Below, in pieces: positions 17,847 to 26,966 of a stretch of 64,000 nucleotides of DNA. The notes below the pieces were generated by a model that was not told the origin of the DNA, made no database searches, and worked only from the letters and a program-made list of their open reading frames with translations. Made by a program: the position numbers and the translations under genes. How positions within the stretch are numbered: position 1 is the stretch's first letter; every line of letters starts with the position of its first letter. Origin of the DNA: Chloroflexota bacterium (lineage in GTDB: Bacteria; Chloroflexota; Anaerolineae; Anaerolineales; Villigracilaceae); the NCBI GenBank assembly GCA_016191845.1, contig JACPVF010000006.1, positions 62,001 through 126,000 on the forward strand. Reading direction: 5' to 3'.

Positions 17847-18509
17847 TTAGGTGGCGGAAGGCACCCCTCGTAAACGATGCTCACTCTCGCGCGCCAGGTC
17901 CATGATGCGTTCCATGATGGCGCGTGTGACTGAGACCACCTGCTCGCGGTCTTCGGGGTTGCCTTCGAAGCGCATGGGCTGACCCACCGTCAGCGCATAC
18001 GGACCGCACAGGTACCAGTAGCCCACCGTCGGTCGGCCCGCCAATTTCGAGGAAATGCGCAGACTGCGTTCGCGCGGCAGGTAGATGCCCACGGGCACCA
18101 CGTGCGCGCCTGTCGTCAGGGCGAGGCGGGCGGCCCCATTGCGCGGTTCGCCGAATCCGCCTGCCTGCGGGCTGAAGGTCCCCTCCGGGAAAATACCGAT
18201 GGAGCGTCCTGCACGCAGCAGGTGGGTGGCCTGTTCCAGCGCATCCCCGCCTGGCTCCACCGCGATCTGCTCCCCGCGGCGCAGAATCGACCCAAAGATC
18301 GGGAATCGGAACGCGTTGACGGTGATGAGCACGCTCATCCGATCCAGCAGGTGCAGCAGGAACGGATCGGTGGCGCTGGGGTGATTGGCGACGAACAGAA
18401 TGGGACCCCTCGGCAGGTCAGAGTATTTGTGAATGTCCAACTTCAACATCAGTCTGGCGTATGCCTGGATGAACTTGCGGCCCGTTTCGTACACGATGTT
18501 TCGCTTCAT
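17847..18509 (-). CDS. 1-acyl-sn-glycerol-3-phosphate acyltransferase (PlsC family)
   Basis: 220 residues from ATG 18509. The acyltransferase box HPSATD (H-x4-D) and the second motif FPEGTFS are intact, with the substrate-binding AVEPGGDALE between them and VVPVGIY after. The enzyme should acylate lysophosphatidic acid at the cytoplasmic membrane face in phospholipid synthesis. The frame is open upstream but would overlap the recG leader region. It is divergent from recG with about 106 bp between the starts. Confidence 0.9.
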   Translation of the reverse strand: MKRNIVYETGRKFIQAYARLMLKLDIHKYSDLPRGPILFVANHPSATDPFLLHLLDRMSVLITVNAFRFPIFGSILRRGEQIAVEPGGDALEQATHLLRAGRSIGIFPEGTFSPQAGGFGEPRNGAARLALTTGAHVVPVGIYLPRERSLRISSKLAGRPTVGYWYLCGPYALTVGQPMRFEGNPEDREQVVSVTRAIMERIMDLARESEHRLRGVPSAT

Positions 18510-18615
18510 GGTGCCCTTCCATTTTGAGGTGTGCCAAAGATAACAAAGAAAAGGGCGATTGTACATGGCTTGCAAGTCCCCCGTCCTCCGTCCTGCCCAT
18601 GATAAAATACCTCCC

Positions 18616-21120
18616 ATGCAGCAATCCCTGGAAAAACTCAGAAAATTCTTTCGACTCGAACACGGAAATGGTTATAACAACACCGCCATTATCGGCGGCC
18701 TTGCCAAAATGCTCGATTATTGGGAGGGGGAAGCCCGCGCCGACGACCTGACCGAAGAGGTCATCCAGGCCGTGGTCCAGCGCCTGCGCTCCTACGAAAG
18801 CCTCAGCCCCACCTCTCGCGCCGACGCACTCAAAGGCCTGTGGAAGCGGATCGGGGAGACCTACCCCGAGGTCGGTCAGAAACAGCAGTCCCAGACGCCC
18901 ACCACCCCGAGACCCGCGCCGCAGTCTGCCCCGAAGCCTGCCTCCGATAAACCTGCTGACTCCCAGCCCCAGCCTGCTCCGCGTCCGCGCCCTGCGGCGC
19001 CCGCCCGTTCGGATGTGGTGCCCGGTGCGAAGACCTCCGCCACCCCCGCCGCCCTCAATGCCGCGCTGACTGTGTTGCAGGGCGTCGGTCCACGCCACGC
19101 CGAGACGCTCAAGCAACTTGGCCTGCACACGCTCGGCGACATGCTGTACTACTTCCCGCGCCGCTACGAGGATTACAGCCAGCTCAAGCCGATCAAGTCC
19201 ATCTGGTACGGCGAACAATTGACCGTGTTGGGCATGATCCAGAGCGTGGCGCTGCGTCCCATCCGCGGCGGCAAGGCCCAGGTGGTGGAAGCCATCCTCA
19301 CCGACGGCACGGGCTCCCTGCGCCTGACCTGGTTCAACCAACCGTGGGTCGCCAACCGTTTGAAGGCGACCGACCAGATCACCGTCTCGGGCAAGGTCGA
19401 GCAATATCTTGGCAAGCTCATCATGAACAACCCCGACTTCGAACCCGTCGAAGCCGAGAACCTGCACACTAACCGCATCGTCCCAATCTACCCGCTGGCC
19501 GAGAAGATCACGCAGAAATGGCTGCGCAACCTGATGGGGCAGGTCATCAACTACTGGGCGCCTTCAGTGGCGGACCCGTTGCCGGAGAGTGTGCGCAAGT
19601 CCGCAGGGTTGATGCCGTTGGGCGAGGCGTTGATCCAGGCGCATTTTCCCAAGACGCAGGACAGCCTCAAGGCGGCGCGCGCACGCCTGGCCTTCGATGA
19701 GATCTTTTACCTGCAAGTCGGCGTGCTACGCCAGAAACGCGACTGGAAGTCGGTCGAGGCACGCGTCTTCGAGGTGGATAACGCCTGGTTTGGGGCGCGC
19801 ATCTCCGCGCTGCCTTTCATGTTGACGGAAGCCCAACAGCACGCCCTGGCCGACATCCGCAATGACCTGAAGTCGGGCAAGCCCATGAACCGTTTGCTGC
19901 AAGGCGACGTCGGCTCCGGCAAGACCGTGGTCGCGGCGCTGGCAGCGGCCATGATCGTCAGTCACGGGGCGCAGGCCGCCATCATGTCGCCTACGTCCAT
20001 TCTGGCGGAGCAGCATTATCGCAACTTCGTCAAACTCCTGGCGGGCGAGAACGGAGTCTTGCAAGAGGGTCAGATCCGCCTGCTGGTTGGAGACACCCCC
20101 GAGGCAGAGAAGAACGAGATCAACGAGAAGCTGGCGGCGGGTGAGGTCAAGATCGTCATCGGCACACATTCGTTGATCGAGGATCCCGTCACCTTCCAGG
20201 ATCTGCAATTCGCCGTCATCGACGAGCAGCACCGCTTCGGCGTGGACCAGCGCGCGGCGCTGCGCCAGAAGGGTAACAATCCGCACCTGCTGGTGATGAC
20301 CGCCACGCCCATCCCGCGCTCGTTGGCGCTGACCCTGTACGGCGACCTCGACCTGTCCATCATGGACGAGATGCCCGCGGGCCGACAGCCCATCAACACC
20401 TACGTGTTGCGCCCGCAGGAACGCGAGCGCGCCTTCACGCTCATCCGCTCGCAGATCAAGGATGGACGTCAGACTTTCATTATCTATCCGCTGATCGAAG
20501 AAAGCGACAAGATCGAGGCGCGTGCTGCCGTGGACGATTACGAAACGCTCTCGAAGGAAATCTTCCCCGACCTCAAGCTGGGTCTGCTGCACGGACGCAT
20601 GAAGCCCGCCGAAAAAGACGAGGCCATGCTCAAGTTCCGCGACCGTCAGTACGATATCCTGGTCTCGACCACGGTGGTCGAGGTGGGCGTGGATGTGCCC
20701 AACGCGACCGTGATGCTGATCGAAGGCGCAGACCGCTTCGGCCTGGCGCAGCTCCATCAGTTACGTGGACGCGTAGGTCGCGGCTCGGCGCAGTCATACT
20801 GTCTGCTCATCCCCACCCACGAGGATGCGACCGAGAACGAGCGTCTGCAGGCCATGGCCGAATCCAATGACGGCTTCGTGCTGGCCGAGCGTGATTTGCA
20901 ACAACGCGGCCCAGGAGAATTCCTCGGCACGCGCCAATCGGGCTATGGCAGCGGATTGCGTATGGCCAGCCTGACCGATGTGGCCCTGATCGAGAAAGCC
21001 CGCGCCCAGGCGCAGACTCTCTTCGAGCAGGATGCCGACCTGTCCCAACCCGACCATGCCCTGCTCTCCGAAGCCTTTGGCCGCTTCTGGGGGATGACGG
21101 GCAAGGGCGATGTAAGTTAA
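18616..21120 (+). CDS. recG: ATP-dependent DNA helicase RecG
   Basis: 834 residues. RecG proteins are usually about 690-800, and the excess is an N-terminal helical domain (~1-90) joined by a Pro/Ala/Gln-rich linker (~93-138). The wedge/OB domain follows (GVGPRHAETLKQLGLHTLGD, then LTVLGMIQSV). The helicase core has Walker A GDVGSGKT (~residue 431), the DEQH box (~535), ATPIPRSLAL, and the C-terminal motifs VVEVGVDVPNA and QLRGRVGRG, then the TRG wedge. The enzyme remodels stalled forks and branched DNA. It is followed by an inverted repeat and coaD. Confidence 0.96.
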   Translation: MQQSLEKLRKFFRLEHGNGYNNTAIIGGLAKMLDYWEGEARADDLTEEVIQAVVQRLRSYESLSPTSRADALKGLWKRIGETYPEVGQKQQSQTPTTPRPAPQSAPKPASDKPADSQPQPAPRPRPAAPARSDVVPGAKTSATPAALNAALTVLQGVGPRHAETLKQLGLHTLGDMLYYFPRRYEDYSQLKPIKSIWYGEQLTVLGMIQSVALRPIRGGKAQVVEAILTDGTGSLRLTWFNQPWVANRLKATDQITVSGKVEQYLGKLIMNNPDFEPVEAENLHTNRIVPIYPLAEKITQKWLRNLMGQVINYWAPSVADPLPESVRKSAGLMPLGEALIQAHFPKTQDSLKAARARLAFDEIFYLQVGVLRQKRDWKSVEARVFEVDNAWFGARISALPFMLTEAQQHALADIRNDLKSGKPMNRLLQGDVGSGKTVVAALAAAMIVSHGAQAAIMSPTSILAEQHYRNFVKLLAGENGVLQEGQIRLLVGDTPEAEKNEINEKLAAGEVKIVIGTHSLIEDPVTFQDLQFAVIDEQHRFGVDQRAALRQKGNNPHLLVMTATPIPRSLALTLYGDLDLSIMDEMPAGRQPINTYVLRPQERERAFTLIRSQIKDGRQTFIIYPLIEESDKIEARAAVDDYETLSKEIFPDLKLGLLHGRMKPAEKDEAMLKFRDRQYDILVSTTVVEVGVDVPNATVMLIEGADRFGLAQLHQLRGRVGRGSAQSYCLLIPTHEDATENERLQAMAESNDGFVLAERDLQQRGPGEFLGTRQSGYGSGLRMASLTDVALIEKARAQAQTLFEQDADLSQPDHALLSEAFGRFWGMTGKGDVS

Positions 21121-21124
21121 ATCC

Positions 21125-21184
21125 TGTAGAGGCACGGCGGGGAACTGGATCGTCAAGGCAAAGCAGTCCTGCCGTGCCCCTACA
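21125..21184. repeat. imperfect intergenic inverted repeat
   Basis: TGTAGAGGCACGGC near 21125 and GCCGTGCCCCTACA ending at 21184 are inverted repeats with one mismatch in 14, separated by about 30 bp. The whole fills the recG-coaD gap. It could act as a terminator or be a REP-like dispersed element. Confidence 0.6.
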
Positions 21185-21200
21185 CTTTTATGGAGATTCA

Positions 21201-21719
21201 ATGGTTCGAGCATTGTTCCCTGGCACGTTCGACCCCATCCACTACGGGCACATGGATATCGCAGCACGCGCCTCGCGGCTGTTCGACGAAGTCATCCTGG
21301 CGGTGTACGACAAGCCGCTCAAAACCTTGATGTTCTCCCCCGAAGAGCGTATCGCGCTGGTGACCGAGTCGTTTAAGGATCATCCCAAGGTCAAGGTGAC
21401 CGGGTACAGCGGCCTGACCATCGACTTTGCGCGCAAGATTGATGCGCAGGTCATCGTGCGTGGGTTGCGCGTCTTCTCGGATTTTGAGTTTGAGTTCCGC
21501 ATGGCGCTGGCCAATCAGCGTCTCGCCACCGATATCGAGACCGTGGCGCTGATCACCGCCGAGCAGCACACCTTCCTATCGTCCAGCACGGTGCGCGAGA
21601 TTGCCATGTTGAACGGCGACGTGTCGAGCATGGTCCCGCCGCATGTGCATGCGGCGCTCAAGCGCAAATTGAACGAGATGACCGAGAAACACAGTCCGCC
21701 CAATGCGTTGCGGGATTAA
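21201..21719 (+). CDS. coaD: phosphopantetheine adenylyltransferase
   Basis: 172 residues, typical of CoaD. The nucleotidyltransferase motif GTFDPIHYGH near the N-terminus and the C-terminal FLSSSTVREIA are diagnostic, with RGLRVFSDFEFEFRMA between. It transfers AMP from ATP to 4'-phosphopantetheine, the penultimate step of coenzyme A synthesis, in the cytoplasm. The ATG at 21201 lies where the conserved domain begins and is preceded by GGAG. The coiled-coil gene downstream starts 44 bp after its stop and is probably co-transcribed. Confidence 0.96.
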   Translation: MVRALFPGTFDPIHYGHMDIAARASRLFDEVILAVYDKPLKTLMFSPEERIALVTESFKDHPKVKVTGYSGLTIDFARKIDAQVIVRGLRVFSDFEFEFRMALANQRLATDIETVALITAEQHTFLSSSTVREIAMLNGDVSSMVPPHVHAALKRKLNEMTEKHSPPNALRD

Positions 21720-21763
21720 AAATGAGATAGAATTGGAATCATCCGTGTCTGCGGAGGAGCCTT

Positions 21764-22243
21764 ATGGATATTCTGCAACTGATTGACCGACTCGAAGAAC
21801 TCTTCAACGAAAGCAAGGCCTTGCCATTCACCCACAATGTGGTGGTGGATGAGGATCGCATGCTGGAGTTGATCGACCAGATGCGCATTGCCATCCCTGA
21901 TGAGGTGAAGAAGGCCCAGCAATTGATTGCCCAGCGTGACCGTGTGATGGCTCAGGCGCAGGAAGAGGCCAACCGCACCCTGGCGCTGGCGCGCGAGAAG
22001 GCCGACCAGTTGGTTCAGAAGGACAGCATTGTAGCGGATGCCCAGCGCCGCGCCGACCAGGTCAAGGCCCAGGCCCTGGTTGAGGCTGATAACATCCGTG
22101 CGGAAGCGGATAACTATGTGCTCGACAGCCTGACCAAGCTGCAGGCCGAGTTGGACAAGCTCAGCAATCAGGTGCGGAATGGCATCCGCACCGTGGAAGA
22201 CGAGCAGATGCGCAAGGCTGCCAGTCCGTCCAACGCGGATTAG
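21764..22243 (+). CDS. coiled-coil protein (DivIVA/ATPase-stalk-like), function unknown
   Basis: 159 residues, with GGAGG 6 nt before the ATG. The first ~45 residues are a compact acidic segment (ILQLIDRLEELFNESKALP). The rest is a long Ala/Glu/Gln-rich coiled coil, e.g. AQQLIAQRDRVMAQAQEEAN and ADQVKAQALVEADNIRAEAD, similar in texture to DivIVA tails and V/F-type ATPase stalk subunits. The gene follows coaD closely, and coiled-coil genes next to coaD are known in other Gram-positive-like lineages. I infer a cell-division or envelope scaffold role only weakly. Confidence 0.8.
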   Translation: MDILQLIDRLEELFNESKALPFTHNVVVDEDRMLELIDQMRIAIPDEVKKAQQLIAQRDRVMAQAQEEANRTLALAREKADQLVQKDSIVADAQRRADQVKAQALVEADNIRAEADNYVLDSLTKLQAELDKLSNQVRNGIRTVEDEQMRKAASPSNAD

Positions 22244-22254
22244 GTGAACGATCC

Positions 22255-22290
22255 CAAAAAACAACGACCGCCTTCAAGGCGGTCGTTTGA
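22255..22290. terminator. bidirectional terminator
   Basis: AACGACCGCC (22263-22272) pairs with GGCGGTCGTT (22278-22287). T-rich runs occur on both sides; on the minus strand TTTTTT serves the SMP-30 gene. Confidence 0.85.
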
Positions 22291-22304
22291 TTCTCGCGGG
22301 AGGA

Positions 22305-23162
22305 TCATCCAGCAAACTGGAACGTGGGTATCCCCGTTGCTTCTGTGATGATTTTGAACACCCCACCCGAGAGCGGATACGCCTGCAGCTTTTCCGGGCT
22401 CAAGCCTTTGCGCGCCGAGGTGACGTATAGTTCGTTCAGATCCGCGCCGCCGAAGATGCAGGAAGAGGGCTGCAGGGCAGGCATGGGAATCTGTTCGAGC
22501 AGACGTCCCGTGTGTGGGTCCCACTTCGTGACCTGTGCGCCGCCCCACATGGCGATCCACAAGTTGCCGTCCATGTCAGAGGTCATGCCATCGGGCCAGC
22601 CCAGTCCGTCTGGCACGCGGACGGCGGGACGCGGGTTCGCGATCTGGCCTGTGGACAGGTCGTAGTCGAAGGCGGTCACCTGGCGGGTGGGTGTGTCGGT
22701 GTAGTAGAAGGTCCTGTGGTCGGGACTCCACGTCAGGCCGTTGGAGATGGTGATGCCCGAGAGCAGTTTTGTGACGGTCTTCCCGTCGAACGAGTACAAC
22801 GCGCCCGTGGGATCGGTCTCGTTCATGTCCATGCTGCCTGCCAGGAAACGCCCTGCGGGGTCGCATTTCCCATCGTTGAGACGGTTGTTTGCCGGCTCGC
22901 TCAAAGTGGCGAGGATGGCTGGTTTAACGGAATCGGGCTTGAGGTCCACGATGGAATTTTTCAGGGCCAGGATCAGGCCGCCGTCACGGCGGAAAGCGGC
23001 ACATCCGATGAATTCGTCCAGTTGGGCCAGCAGGTCTGCTCCCGCGTAGACACGTTTGTTGAGAATGTCCAGCCAGTGGAGGGTCTGGGTGCGCGCATTC
23101 CAAAAGGGACCTTCGCCGAGTTCGGCGCGGACATCGAAGAGGAGTTGAGGGGTGTTTGTCAT
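22305..23162 (-). CDS. SMP-30/gluconolactonase family hydrolase
   Basis: 285 residues from the ATG preceded by CGGAG (5-nt spacing). The six-bladed propeller signatures are clear: RAELGEGPFWN with the metal-binding Glu, NRLNDGKCDPAGRFLAGSMD with Asn and Asp ligands, NGLTWSPD, and PDGLGWPDGMTSDMDGNLWI. Family members hydrolyse sugar lactones or related esters with a divalent metal. It may form part of a sugar-acid oxidation route, but no sugar dehydrogenase is adjacent. Gluconolactonase and L-arabinolactonase cannot be separated by sequence here. Confidence 0.9.
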   Translation of the reverse strand: MTNTPQLLFDVRAELGEGPFWNARTQTLHWLDILNKRVYAGADLLAQLDEFIGCAAFRRDGGLILALKNSIVDLKPDSVKPAILATLSEPANNRLNDGKCDPAGRFLAGSMDMNETDPTGALYSFDGKTVTKLLSGITISNGLTWSPDHRTFYYTDTPTRQVTAFDYDLSTGQIANPRPAVRVPDGLGWPDGMTSDMDGNLWIAMWGGAQVTKWDPHTGRLLEQIPMPALQPSSCIFGGADLNELYVTSARKGLSPEKLQAYPLSGGVFKIITEATGIPTFQFAG

Positions 23163-23211
23163 GAAGTCTCCGAAGCGAGTAGAAGTAGGATGGGCCCGGC
23201 CGGCGTGTTGC

Positions 23212-24141
23212 CTAGAACCAATCGCGCTTGTAGAATACGAAGGTGGCGATGGCAGTGATGCTGATCGAAATGGCGAAGACCCACACAAAGGCCAGCGGAT
23301 GTTCCTCGCCGGGCAGGTGCACGTTCATGCCATAGAAGGAGGCCACGATGGTCGGCAGGTTGAGGATGATGGTCAGGGCGGCCAGGGCCTTCATCACGCC
23401 GTTGAGGTTGTTCGAGATGATCGAGGCGAAGGCATCCATCATGCCCGAGAGGATCTCGGTGGCAATGCTGGTCATCTGGATGGCCTGCTGGTTTTCCGTC
23501 AACACGTCTTCGAGCAGGTCCTGGTCCTCCTCGTAGTAGTTGAAGATCTGGGTCTTCTGCACGCGTTCCATCATCACTTCGTTCGAGCGCAGGGCGGTGG
23601 CGAAGTAGGTGAGGCTCTTCTGCTGTTTGAGCAGTTCCAGTACCTCGCGGTTGCGCGTGGATTTTTGTAACTGGTCCTCGATGATCTCGGTGGTCTTGTT
23701 GATGTCACGCAGACAGTTGAGGTAACGCACGGCTGTTTCGAGGAAGATGTACAGCGCCATGCGATAACGCTTGCCGGTCTTCAGGCCGCGGTACTTGCCG
23801 TTGGTCAGCACCTTGAAGATGTCACTCTCATAGCGGCAGACTGTGAAGATCAGGTTGCCCTGGATGTAGATGCCGAGCGGCACGGTGATGTAGGGAATGT
23901 CGGAGGTGTCGCCCTGAAAGTAAGGGATGCGCAACAGGATGAAGGTGTACTCCTCATCCCGTTCCATGCGCGCCATTTCATCCTGGTCGAGCGAATAATT
24001 GATGTAATCGGCATCCATCCCCCAATCGATCAGCTTGTTGATCTCTTCGGGCGTTGGGTCCACGGCGTTGACCCAGGCGCCGTTCACGGCTGTCTCCAGC
24101 CTTTCCAACCCCTGCTCGGTATTCTTGTAGATGCTGAGCAT
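23212..24141 (-). CDS. corA: CorA-family magnesium/cobalt channel
   Basis: 309 residues. AGGAGG lies 5 nt upstream of the ATG at 24141; an in-frame ATG 42 bp further upstream has no such site. A soluble N-terminal alpha/beta domain is followed by long charged helices (DQDLLEDVLTENQQAIQMTS) and two C-terminal membrane helices. The GMN selectivity motif is intact (SFYGMNVHLPGEE), and the C-terminus is basic (VFYKRDWF). It forms a pentameric channel for Mg2+ entry. The 5' leader is strongly structured (see 24166-24248). Confidence 0.94.
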   Translation of the reverse strand: MLSIYKNTEQGLERLETAVNGAWVNAVDPTPEEINKLIDWGMDADYINYSLDQDEMARMERDEEYTFILLRIPYFQGDTSDIPYITVPLGIYIQGNLIFTVCRYESDIFKVLTNGKYRGLKTGKRYRMALYIFLETAVRYLNCLRDINKTTEIIEDQLQKSTRNREVLELLKQQKSLTYFATALRSNEVMMERVQKTQIFNYYEEDQDLLEDVLTENQQAIQMTSIATEILSGMMDAFASIISNNLNGVMKALAALTIILNLPTIVASFYGMNVHLPGEEHPLAFVWVFAISISITAIATFVFYKRDWF

Positions 24142-24165
24142 GGCAGCCTCCTGTGCGTGAAATCT

Positions 24166-24248
24166 CATCGCGCAGGAAGCCATGCTTCTTACGCGATGCG
24201 GTACGTTTTGTCCTGATACGCGTGCCGCCCTCCCAGGGTACTGGGAGG
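24166..24248 (-). promoter_or_regulatory. structured 5' leader of corA (candidate metal-responsive RNA)
   Basis: On the minus strand the leader contains a perfect 8-bp hairpin with a 4-nt loop (24248-24241 with 24236-24229). A larger two-level hairpin follows: outer 7-bp stem 24198-24192 with 24172-24166, inner stem GAAGC/GCTTC. It ends about 16 nt before the corA ribosome site. I could not fit it to the M-box or NiCo riboswitch consensus by eye. Confidence 0.45.
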
Positions 24249-24350
24249 TTGACTGTCCGCGGAACCTAGATCGCTCTCGTCCTGATTCATCCTATCATCC
24301 TTGTTGCAGGGCAATTGTACGCGGATTGAACAAATCACACAACAGACCTG

Positions 24351-24920
24351 TCATTCGCGTTTCAACAGAAAGGTGCCGAGGTCGCCGGCGTGCGGCGGCA
24401 TTTTGTACACGAAGATCAACTCGTCTTCGTCGAAGGCATCGGGTTCCCAATTGGAGAAATCGAACGAGATGGTTACTACGCGTGCGCCAGGTTTGAGTTG
24501 CGATGCCAGTTTGGTTTCGAGTTTCGGGACGTAATCGGAGGTGAGGTAGGCGAAGACCACGTCCGCGTTGGAGAGATCCGCTTTGAGGAAATTTCCCCAG
24601 CGCACCTGGACCTGTGCGCTGACTCCGTTAAATTGGCTGTTGGCCCACGCCCGGGCGACCTGCACCGGCCCCGCGTCGATGCCGATCGCCTGTGCCCTGA
24701 ATTCTTTCGCCGCGATGACCAGCACCCGCCCATCCCCGCAGCCCAGATCGATCAGGGTCTCGTCCGCGCGTAGGCCCGCCAACTTGAGCGCTTTGCGAAT
24801 ACGGGCATGTCTCGTTGGCTTGGCGGGCAGGCCGTAGAAGAAGGGCACCAGATAGTCGACGAGAACGTAGACCATCCATAGGGCGGCCAGTGCAACGAGG
24901 ATGAGTTTGAGGGAGTCCAT
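24351..24920 (-). CDS. membrane-anchored class I SAM methyltransferase-like protein
   Basis: 189 residues. One N-terminal membrane helix (LILVALAALWMVYVLVDYLV) precedes a short class I methyltransferase domain: motif I LIDLGCGDGRVLVIAA, acidic motif II GIDAGPVQVARA, and motif IV-like ADVVFAYLTSDY. Small enzymes of this shape (about 190 residues) are known as FkbM-independent lysine or lipid methyltransferases. The substrate cannot be told. The start ATG is 13 bp after the stop of the glycosyltransferase gene on the same strand, so it is the last gene of that operon. Confidence 0.82.
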   Translation of the reverse strand: MDSLKLILVALAALWMVYVLVDYLVPFFYGLPAKPTRHARIRKALKLAGLRADETLIDLGCGDGRVLVIAAKEFRAQAIGIDAGPVQVARAWANSQFNGVSAQVQVRWGNFLKADLSNADVVFAYLTSDYVPKLETKLASQLKPGARVVTISFDFSNWEPDAFDEDELIFVYKMPPHAGDLGTFLLKRE

Positions 24921-24933
24921 GAGATCCAGCGAT

Positions 24934-26961
24934 TCAGCGGGGATGGCAGTCGTAGAGGTCCAGGTCTGGGGGAATTTCCACGTTGGTGAGCAGGGTGCAG
25001 TTTGCAATCAGCCAATCCATGTTGTCCGAGATTTCCATCTGGACGAGGTTACGTTGTTCCACATGCCCCAAAAGGAAGAAGCGCACATCGCCATCGGCCA
25101 CGCGCTGGGACAGTTCGTCCACAGTCAAGATCGGGTCCGCACCCGTGAATCCGCCCAGGGCCATGACAGGCTTCTGGGTCAACAGTTGCAGGGGCGAGGC
25201 GACCACGGCGTTCTCGGTGGCGACCAGGAAAGTTTCGTCCTCGAACTGCGCTTGCAAAAATCCCGCCAGCCACTCATACTTGCTCAAGTGGTCTCGTTGC
25301 CCGCCATAGTAGACCAGGTCTGGCGAGGCGTGGGGCAGGGTAACGTCACCACCGATCCACAAGGGGGTGGTGGCCCACACGAAAGGCACAAGCAGCATCG
25401 AGAACAGGATCGGAATGAGGATGGTCTTATTCATGGAGCGGAAGCGGAAGATCAGGTAGATGCTGCCACCCAGTCCCAGGACCAGGATGGGCAGGAAGAC
25501 CGGGTTCATCCTGGGAAGGAATCCGAGGGCGGACAAGGCTAACGTCAGAATGGCCGCCGTAATCAGCGCAGCCCGCCAACCGGCTCGCTGGCCTTTGAAG
25601 AATCCCACGGACCAGAATGCCAGTGCGGCTGTCGAAGGGACAGTCAGCCCCATCAGGAGTTCGTCGAAATATTCCTTTTCGTAATATCCGAGGAAGAAGA
25701 TGGCCGTGGCCACGGTGAGGAGAATGGCAAGTGGCATCAACCAGGCGGAGCGGCGTTTGGCATTGAAATCTTCCATCCAGGTGGACAGGCCCACAGCCGA
25801 GAGGGCGGCTACGGGCGGCGCCAGCATGTCGAGGTAGTAGCGATGGATCAATCCGCCGTAGCTGAAGAACAGCGCGGCAGGGATGAGCCAGCCTGCCCAC
25901 ATCGAGTAGAACAGGGCCTCCTTGCCGAGCGGCAACTTCCACGAAGTGCGGACCATGCCGCTGACCAGGGCCAGCAGCGCCAGCGGCAGCAGCCAGGAGA
26001 CTTGTCCTGCCATCTGCGGGTTGAACAGGCGCAGCAGGCCCGGGTCGCCCACTTCGGGCAGGCCGCCGTCAGGCCAGATTTTGATGGAGTCCGCTGCGGG
26101 TGGAGGAGTGACCGGTTGCGTGGGAGCGGGCGTGGGCGTCGGCGTTGCGGGCGTGGGATTCTTTTCGCGGATCCCGAAGATGGCCACGATCTTGCCCAGT
26201 CGGCGCACACCGTTGTGGACGGCCACCAGTTCCATTTCGTTGTTGGTGGAGGTGGAGCCCACATAGGGACGCTGGTCGGCGGGCGTGGAATCCACGGCGA
26301 TGGGCCAGGCAAACGAGACTGCAAACATCACCAGCATGGCCAGGGTCAGTTGGCCCATGCGCTTGAGCAATCCATGCGGAGGGGGCAGGAAGAGGAACAG
26401 CGCAGGGACCACGAGATAGGCTTGCAACATCTTGATGTTGAAGCCGATTCCCACCAGCGCGGCGGAGGCCAGCAGCCAGCGCAGCTTGCCTGTCTCGGCG
26501 GCTTTGATCGCCGCCCAGGCCGCCAGCAGCACGACGAAGGTCAACAGGCTGTCGGGGGTGTTGTTGCGGGCGGTGGCCACGCTGATGGGGGTGACGGCCA
26601 GGATCAGGGCGGCCAGCAGCCCCGCCGTTTTGCCGAAGGTGCGCTGGACGAGTTTGTATAGCACCAGCACGGAGAGGGATCCCGCCAATGCCTGCGGCAG
26701 GATCAGCGACCAACCGTGGAAGCCGAAGACCAAAACGCTCAAGGCCTGGATCCAGAAGCCGAGCGGGGGTTTGTCCACGCTCACGAAGCCAGACGGGTCG
26801 AACGAGGCAAAGAAGAAGGCATGCCAGCTCGTCAGCAGACTCTGCACCGTGGCGGCATAATACAGGTTGCCGAAGCCGTCCTGGCCGATGCGGAAGAAAC
26901 GCAGGGAGAAGGCCAGGAGGAAGAGGAGGACCAGCAGGACTTGCGTTTTGGTGAAGCGCAT
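24934..26961 (-). CDS. GT39/PMT-family membrane glycosyltransferase (ArnT-like)
   Basis: 675 residues from ATG 26961; longer readings run into neighbouring genes. About 12 membrane helices are visible. The first extracytoplasmic loop carries DGFGNLYYAA and SFDPSGFVSVDKPPLGFWIQ, matching the acidic catalytic loop of PMT_2/ArnT enzymes that use polyprenyl-phosphate sugars. A Thr/Pro-rich stretch (TPATPTPTPAPTQP) lies in a large loop near residue 290. The C-terminal ~130 residues form a soluble domain (YYGGQRDHLSKYEWLAGFLQ). It should glycosylate proteins or lipids outside the membrane. The six-helix gene upstream starts only 5 bp away from this start. Confidence 0.88.
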   Translation of the reverse strand: MRFTKTQVLLVLLFLLAFSLRFFRIGQDGFGNLYYAATVQSLLTSWHAFFFASFDPSGFVSVDKPPLGFWIQALSVLVFGFHGWSLILPQALAGSLSVLVLYKLVQRTFGKTAGLLAALILAVTPISVATARNNTPDSLLTFVVLLAAWAAIKAAETGKLRWLLASAALVGIGFNIKMLQAYLVVPALFLFLPPPHGLLKRMGQLTLAMLVMFAVSFAWPIAVDSTPADQRPYVGSTSTNNEMELVAVHNGVRRLGKIVAIFGIREKNPTPATPTPTPAPTQPVTPPPAADSIKIWPDGGLPEVGDPGLLRLFNPQMAGQVSWLLPLALLALVSGMVRTSWKLPLGKEALFYSMWAGWLIPAALFFSYGGLIHRYYLDMLAPPVAALSAVGLSTWMEDFNAKRRSAWLMPLAILLTVATAIFFLGYYEKEYFDELLMGLTVPSTAALAFWSVGFFKGQRAGWRAALITAAILTLALSALGFLPRMNPVFLPILVLGLGGSIYLIFRFRSMNKTILIPILFSMLLVPFVWATTPLWIGGDVTLPHASPDLVYYGGQRDHLSKYEWLAGFLQAQFEDETFLVATENAVVASPLQLLTQKPVMALGGFTGADPILTVDELSQRVADGDVRFFLLGHVEQRNLVQMEISDNMDWLIANCTLLTNVEIPPDLDLYDCHPR

Positions 26962-26966
26962 GAGAC

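Noticed and set aside
24142-24350. M-box magnesium riboswitch upstream of corA
   Set aside because: Strong hairpins are present, but I could not align the conserved M-box core. I list only a structured leader.
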